Source: an uncultured Sphingomonas sp. (GTDB lineage: Bacteria > Pseudomonadota > Alphaproteobacteria > Sphingomonadales > Sphingomonadaceae). From it: 46,899 bases of DNA. The notes under the pieces were generated by a model. It ran no database searches. It was not told the origin of the DNA and saw only the letters and a list, made by a program, of their open reading frames with translations. Numbering within the stretch: position 1 is the first letter of the stretch; each line of letters opens with the position of its first letter. The position numbers and the translations under genes were made by a program. Below are positions 44,544 through 46,899 of the stretch, piece after piece. The stretch is taken from positions 1 through 46,899 of the forward strand of contig NZ_CALMPA010000008.1 of assembly GCF_937871615.1 (NCBI RefSeq), in the 5' to 3' direction.

Positions 44544-44620
44544 GGCGCCAGCCCGCTCCCCCACCCCGCCTCCCATCGGCAACATGACTGGGAGGCGGGG
44601 TGGGGGAGCGGGCTGGCGCC
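44544..44620. repeat. Perfect 32-bp inverted repeat upstream of glyQ
   Basis: The 32 bases 44544-44575 (starting GGCGCCAGCCCGCTCCC) are matched exactly by the reverse complement at 44589-44620, around a 13-base loop. It lies 76 bases before the glyQ ATG and behind the divergent TraB/GumN gene. There is no T-run. It is probably a mobile palindromic repeat and could fold in the glyQ leader RNA. Confidence 0.92.
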
Positions 44621-44696
44621 GTCCGACGGCTGAAAGCCGCGCAAAAGACTCCGTACCCTTGCCTGTTGGCGAGCCATCCGTCATTGCGCGCGCGCG

Positions 44697-45608
44697 ATGA
44701 ACATGAGGTCAACAGACACGCCGCTGAGCTTCCAGGACATGATCCTGCGCCTCCATCAATATTGGAGCGAGCGCGGGTGCGTGATCCTTCAGCCGTATGA
44801 CATGCGGATGGGCGCCGGCACCTTTCACCCCGCGACGACGCTGCGCTCGCTCGGCCCGGAGCCGTGGAACGCCGCCTTCGTCCAGCCCAGCCGCCGCCCG
44901 ACCGACGGGCGCTATGGCGAAAACCCCAACCGGCTCCAGCATTATTACCAATATCAGGTGATCCTGAAGCCCAGCCCGCCGGACCTGCAGCAGCTCTATC
45001 TCGGCAGCCTCGCCGCGATCGGGGTGGATATGAGCGTCCACGATATCCGCTTCGTCGAGGATGATTGGGAAAGCCCGACGCTCGGCGCCTGGGGGCTGGG
45101 CTGGGAAGTGTGGTGCGACGGGATGGAGGTGACGCAGTTCACCTATTTCCAGCAGATGGGCGGTTATGATTGCAAGCCGGTGGCGGGCGAGCTGACCTAC
45201 GGCCTCGAACGGCTGGCGATGTATATCCAGAATGTCGACAATGTGTACGACCTGCGCTTCAACGACGAGGGCGTCAGCTACGGCGACGTGTTCCTTGAGA
45301 ATGAGCGCGAGATGTCGACGTGGAATTTCGAGGTCGCCGATACCGACGCCTTGTTCGATCTGTTCCGGAAAGCGGCGGCGGAATGCGAGAATGCGCTCGC
45401 CGCGAAGCTGCCGATCGCGGCTTATGAACAGGCGATCGAGGCGAGCCACATCTTCAACCTGCTCAACGCGCGCGGCGTGATCTCCGTGGCGGAGCGGCAA
45501 GCCTATATCGGCCGCGTGCGCGATCTGGCCAAGGCGAGCTGCGCGGCGTGGATCGAGAAGAATACGCCCGCATGGCAGGCGAAATATCCCGAATGGAGCG
45601 CGGCGTGA
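44697..45608 (+). CDS. glyQ: Glycyl-tRNA synthetase alpha subunit
   Basis: The 303-residue catalytic subunit of the bacterial alpha2-beta2 glycyl-tRNA synthetase. [52 protein letters not shown] and [20 protein letters not shown] are class II core signatures of GlyQ. The ATG at 44697 is used; a second ATG two codons later is possible. The stop overlaps the glyS start (GTGA). Confidence 0.97.
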   Translation: MNMRSTDTPLSFQDMILRLHQYWSERGCVILQPYDMRMGAGTFHPATTLRSLGPEPWNAAFVQPSRRPTDGRYGENPNRLQHYYQYQVILKPSPPDLQQLYLGSLAAIGVDMSVHDIRFVEDDWESPTLGAWGLGWEVWCDGMEVTQFTYFQQMGGYDCKPVAGELTYGLERLAMYIQNVDNVYDLRFNDEGVSYGDVFLENEREMSTWNFEVADTDALFDLFRKAAAECENALAAKLPIAAYEQAIEASHIFNLLNARGVISVAERQAYIGRVRDLAKASCAAWIEKNTPAWQAKYPEWSAA

Positions 45609-46899
45609 CCGATTTCCTGCTCGAACTCCGCTCGGAGGAAATCCCCGCCCGGATGCAGGCCAAGGCGCGCGACGATCTCGCGCGGCTGTTCGCCGCCGAA
45701 CTGGCGCAATCGGGCATCACGGCGGCGGAGACGATCAGCTACGCCACCCCGCGCCGCCTCGCGCTGATCCTGCGCGGCTTGCCGCAAGCCACGCAAGCCG
45801 TGCGCGAGGAATTGAAAGGCCCGCGTAGCTCCGCGCCGCCACAGGCGCTGGAGGGGTTCCTGCGCAAGACGGGCCTTGCGCGCGAGCAGCTTGAGGAGCG
45901 CGACGGCGTGTTCTTCGCGGTGATCGAGCGCCCTGGCCGCGCGACGGCGGAGGTGCTCGCCAGCGCGATTCCCGCGGTGATCCGCGCTTTCGCCTGGCCC
46001 AAGTCGATGCGCTGGGGCGCGGCCTCGCGCTCCACCGAGAGCCAGCGCTGGGTGCGCCCGCTGCACGGCATCGTCGCGCTGTTCGGCGGCGATATCGTGC
46101 CCGTCACGGTTTCCGGCGTGGAGAGCGGGGCGGCGACGCTCGGCCACCGCTTCCACCATCCCGGCGCGATCACGATCGGCTCGGCGGGCGATTACGTCGA
46201 GAAGTTGCGCGCGGCGCATGTCATCGTCGATCAGGACGAGCGGATGGCGATCATCCGCACCCGCGCGTCGGCGCTGGCGCGTGAGGCGGGGCTGGAACTG
46301 ATCGAGGACGAGGGGCTGGTCGCGGAGAATGCCGGCCTCACCGAATGGCCGGTGCCGCTGCTTGGCCGCTTCGACGCGGCGTTCCTTGAGGTGCCGCCCG
46401 AGGCGATCCAGCTCACCGCGCGGGTGAACCAGAAATATTTCGTCTGCCGCGACGGCGCGGGCAAGCTCGCCAACGCCTTCGTCTGCACCGCCAATATCGC
46501 CGCGACCGATGGCGGCGCGAAGATCGTCGAGGGCAACCGCAAGGTGCTCGCCGCGCGGCTGGCGGATGCGCGCTTCTTCTACGAGACGGACTTGAAGGTG
46601 CCGCTCGCGGAGCAGGCGAAGAAGCTCGAAAAGATCGTCTTCCACGAAAAGCTCGGCACCGTGGCGGACAAGGTGGAGCGGGTGGCGAAGCTCGCGCGCT
46701 GGCTGGTGGAAGAAGGGATCGTAAAGCCCCTCCCCTTCAGGGGAGGGGTTGGGGTGGGGCAGTCCCACGCAGCCGCCGGTCTCGGTGAGACGTCCCCCAC
46801 CCCCAACCCCTCCCCTGAAGGGGAGGGGCTTGAGAAGGCGAAGCTCGCCGACATGGCCGAACGCGCCGCGCGGCTGGCCAAGGCCGATCTCGTCACCGG
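45605..46899 (+). CDS. glyS: Glycyl-tRNA synthetase beta subunit, 3' end cut off, with in-frame repeat insertion
   Basis: The tRNA-binding beta subunit, starting at a GTG that overlaps the glyQ stop. [49 protein letters not shown] and [16 protein letters not shown] are GlyS signatures. Between [10 protein letters not shown] and [20 protein letters not shown], the conserved protein is interrupted by 36 residues ([14 protein letters not shown] to SPEGEGL) encoded by a 108-base palindromic repeat. The reading frame stays open across it. About 431 codons are in the window; the rest lies beyond the right edge. Confidence 0.95.
   Translation, partial: MTDFLLELRSEEIPARMQAKARDDLARLFAAELAQSGITAAETISYATPRRLALILRGLPQATQAVREELKGPRSSAPPQALEGFLRKTGLAREQLEERDGVFFAVIERPGRATAEVLASAIPAVIRAFAWPKSMRWGAASRSTESQRWVRPLHGIVALFGGDIVPVTVSGVESGAATLGHRFHHPGAITIGSAGDYVEKLRAAHVIVDQDERMAIIRTRASALAREAGLELIEDEGLVAENAGLTEWPVPLLGRFDAAFLEVPPEAIQLTARVNQKYFVCRDGAGKLANAFVCTANIAATDGGAKIVEGNRKVLAARLADARFFYETDLKVPLAEQAKKLEKIVFHEKLGTVADKVERVAKLARWLVEEGIVKPLPFRGGVGVGQSHAAAGLGETSPTPNPSPEGEGLEKAKLADMAERAARLAKADLVT
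46724..46831. repeat. Palindromic repeat, CCCCTCCCCTTCAGGGG type, inserted in glyS
   Basis: A 108-base palindrome: left arm AAGCCCCTCCCCTTCAGGGG and on to GGGGTTGGGGTGGGG, right arm CCCCAACCCC and on to GGGGAGGGGCTT, with a centre of about 33 bases. The arms match almost perfectly over about 36 bases. 108 is 36 codons, and no stop occurs in the glyS frame. The intergenic sister copy is at 43480-43583. Confidence 0.93.

Noticed and set aside
46724-46831. glyS pseudogene caused by the repeat
   Set aside because: The insertion is 36 codons, has no stop in frame, and conserved GlyS sequence resumes in the same frame.

Overview
The window reads as a chromosomal segment of a high-GC alphaproteobacterium, most probably a sphingomonad (Sphingomonadales). 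This is inferred from the overall gene style, the combination of cyoABCD-SURF1-RegBA with a petABC cytochrome bc1 operon, two PEPxxWA-CTERM proteins, and dispersed palindromic repeats (GAGCTTGTCGAAG type, TCATTCCCGC type and CCCCTCCCCTTCAGGGG type). No rRNA, tRNA, CRISPR array or intact mobile element was recognised. Most of the window is housekeeping DNA.

Layout. 1-3.8 kb: the end of hslO (Hsp33), a DUF3617-like exported protein, queC-queE for 7-deazaguanine synthesis, and two small exported proteins. 3.9-9.3 kb: lipB, two tandem integral membrane proteins, a GNAT acetyltransferase next to hemF, and an amino-acid permease. 9.3-14.4 kb: acnA, a protein with a duplicated helix-turn-helix-like unit and a terminase-small-subunit-like tail, and an MHS-type MFS transporter. 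14.4-21.2 kb: a quinol oxidase operon cyoABCD followed by SURF1 and a RegB/RegA redox two-component system, with a 19-bp perfect palindrome upstream. 21.2-27.7 kb: CoA-thioester metabolism, comprising a glutaryl-CoA dehydrogenase-like enzyme with a GNAT, a divergent APH-type kinase/DUF6285/acyl-CoA dehydrogenase trio resembling LvaA/LvaB/LvaC, and a nitronate monooxygenase-like protein. 28-33 kb: a PEPxxWA-CTERM protein, trmL, petABC and apt. 33-35.2 kb: an accessory pocket with 117-bp tandem repeats, a Gly/Tyr-rich lipoprotein, a nucleotidyltransferase-like protein and an IS5-type transposase remnant. 35.2-38.2 kb: MaoC hydratase, an ENPP-type phosphodiesterase, and a glutaredoxin-MauE fusion divergent from a MerR regulator. 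38.2-46.9 kb: ychF, a Gln-rich repeat lipoprotein, a 2OG-Fe(II) oxygenase-like gene, pth, rplY, a TraB/GumN protein and glyQS (glyS runs off the end).

How the genes work together. The bc1 complex and the bo3-type oxidase offer two routes out of the ubiquinol pool, and RegB carries the conserved quinone-site and cysteine motifs expected of a sensor of that pool. hemF, lipB and acnA feed haem, lipoate and TCA-cycle capacity. The strongest leads for unusual biology are: (1) a 108-bp palindromic repeat inserted in frame inside glyS, so that a 36-residue peptide is read from repeat DNA; (2) a MerR-type promoter with 19-bp spacing and a mer-like CCGTAC/GTACGG operator controlling a glutaredoxin-MauE fusion, apparently leaderless, with a MerR that lacks the Hg-specific Cys82; (3) the Lva-like kinase/DUF6285/ACAD set; (4) the duplicated-HTH gene; and (5) tandem repeats with periods divisible by three (117 bp in apparently non-coding DNA, 63 bp in a lipoprotein gene).
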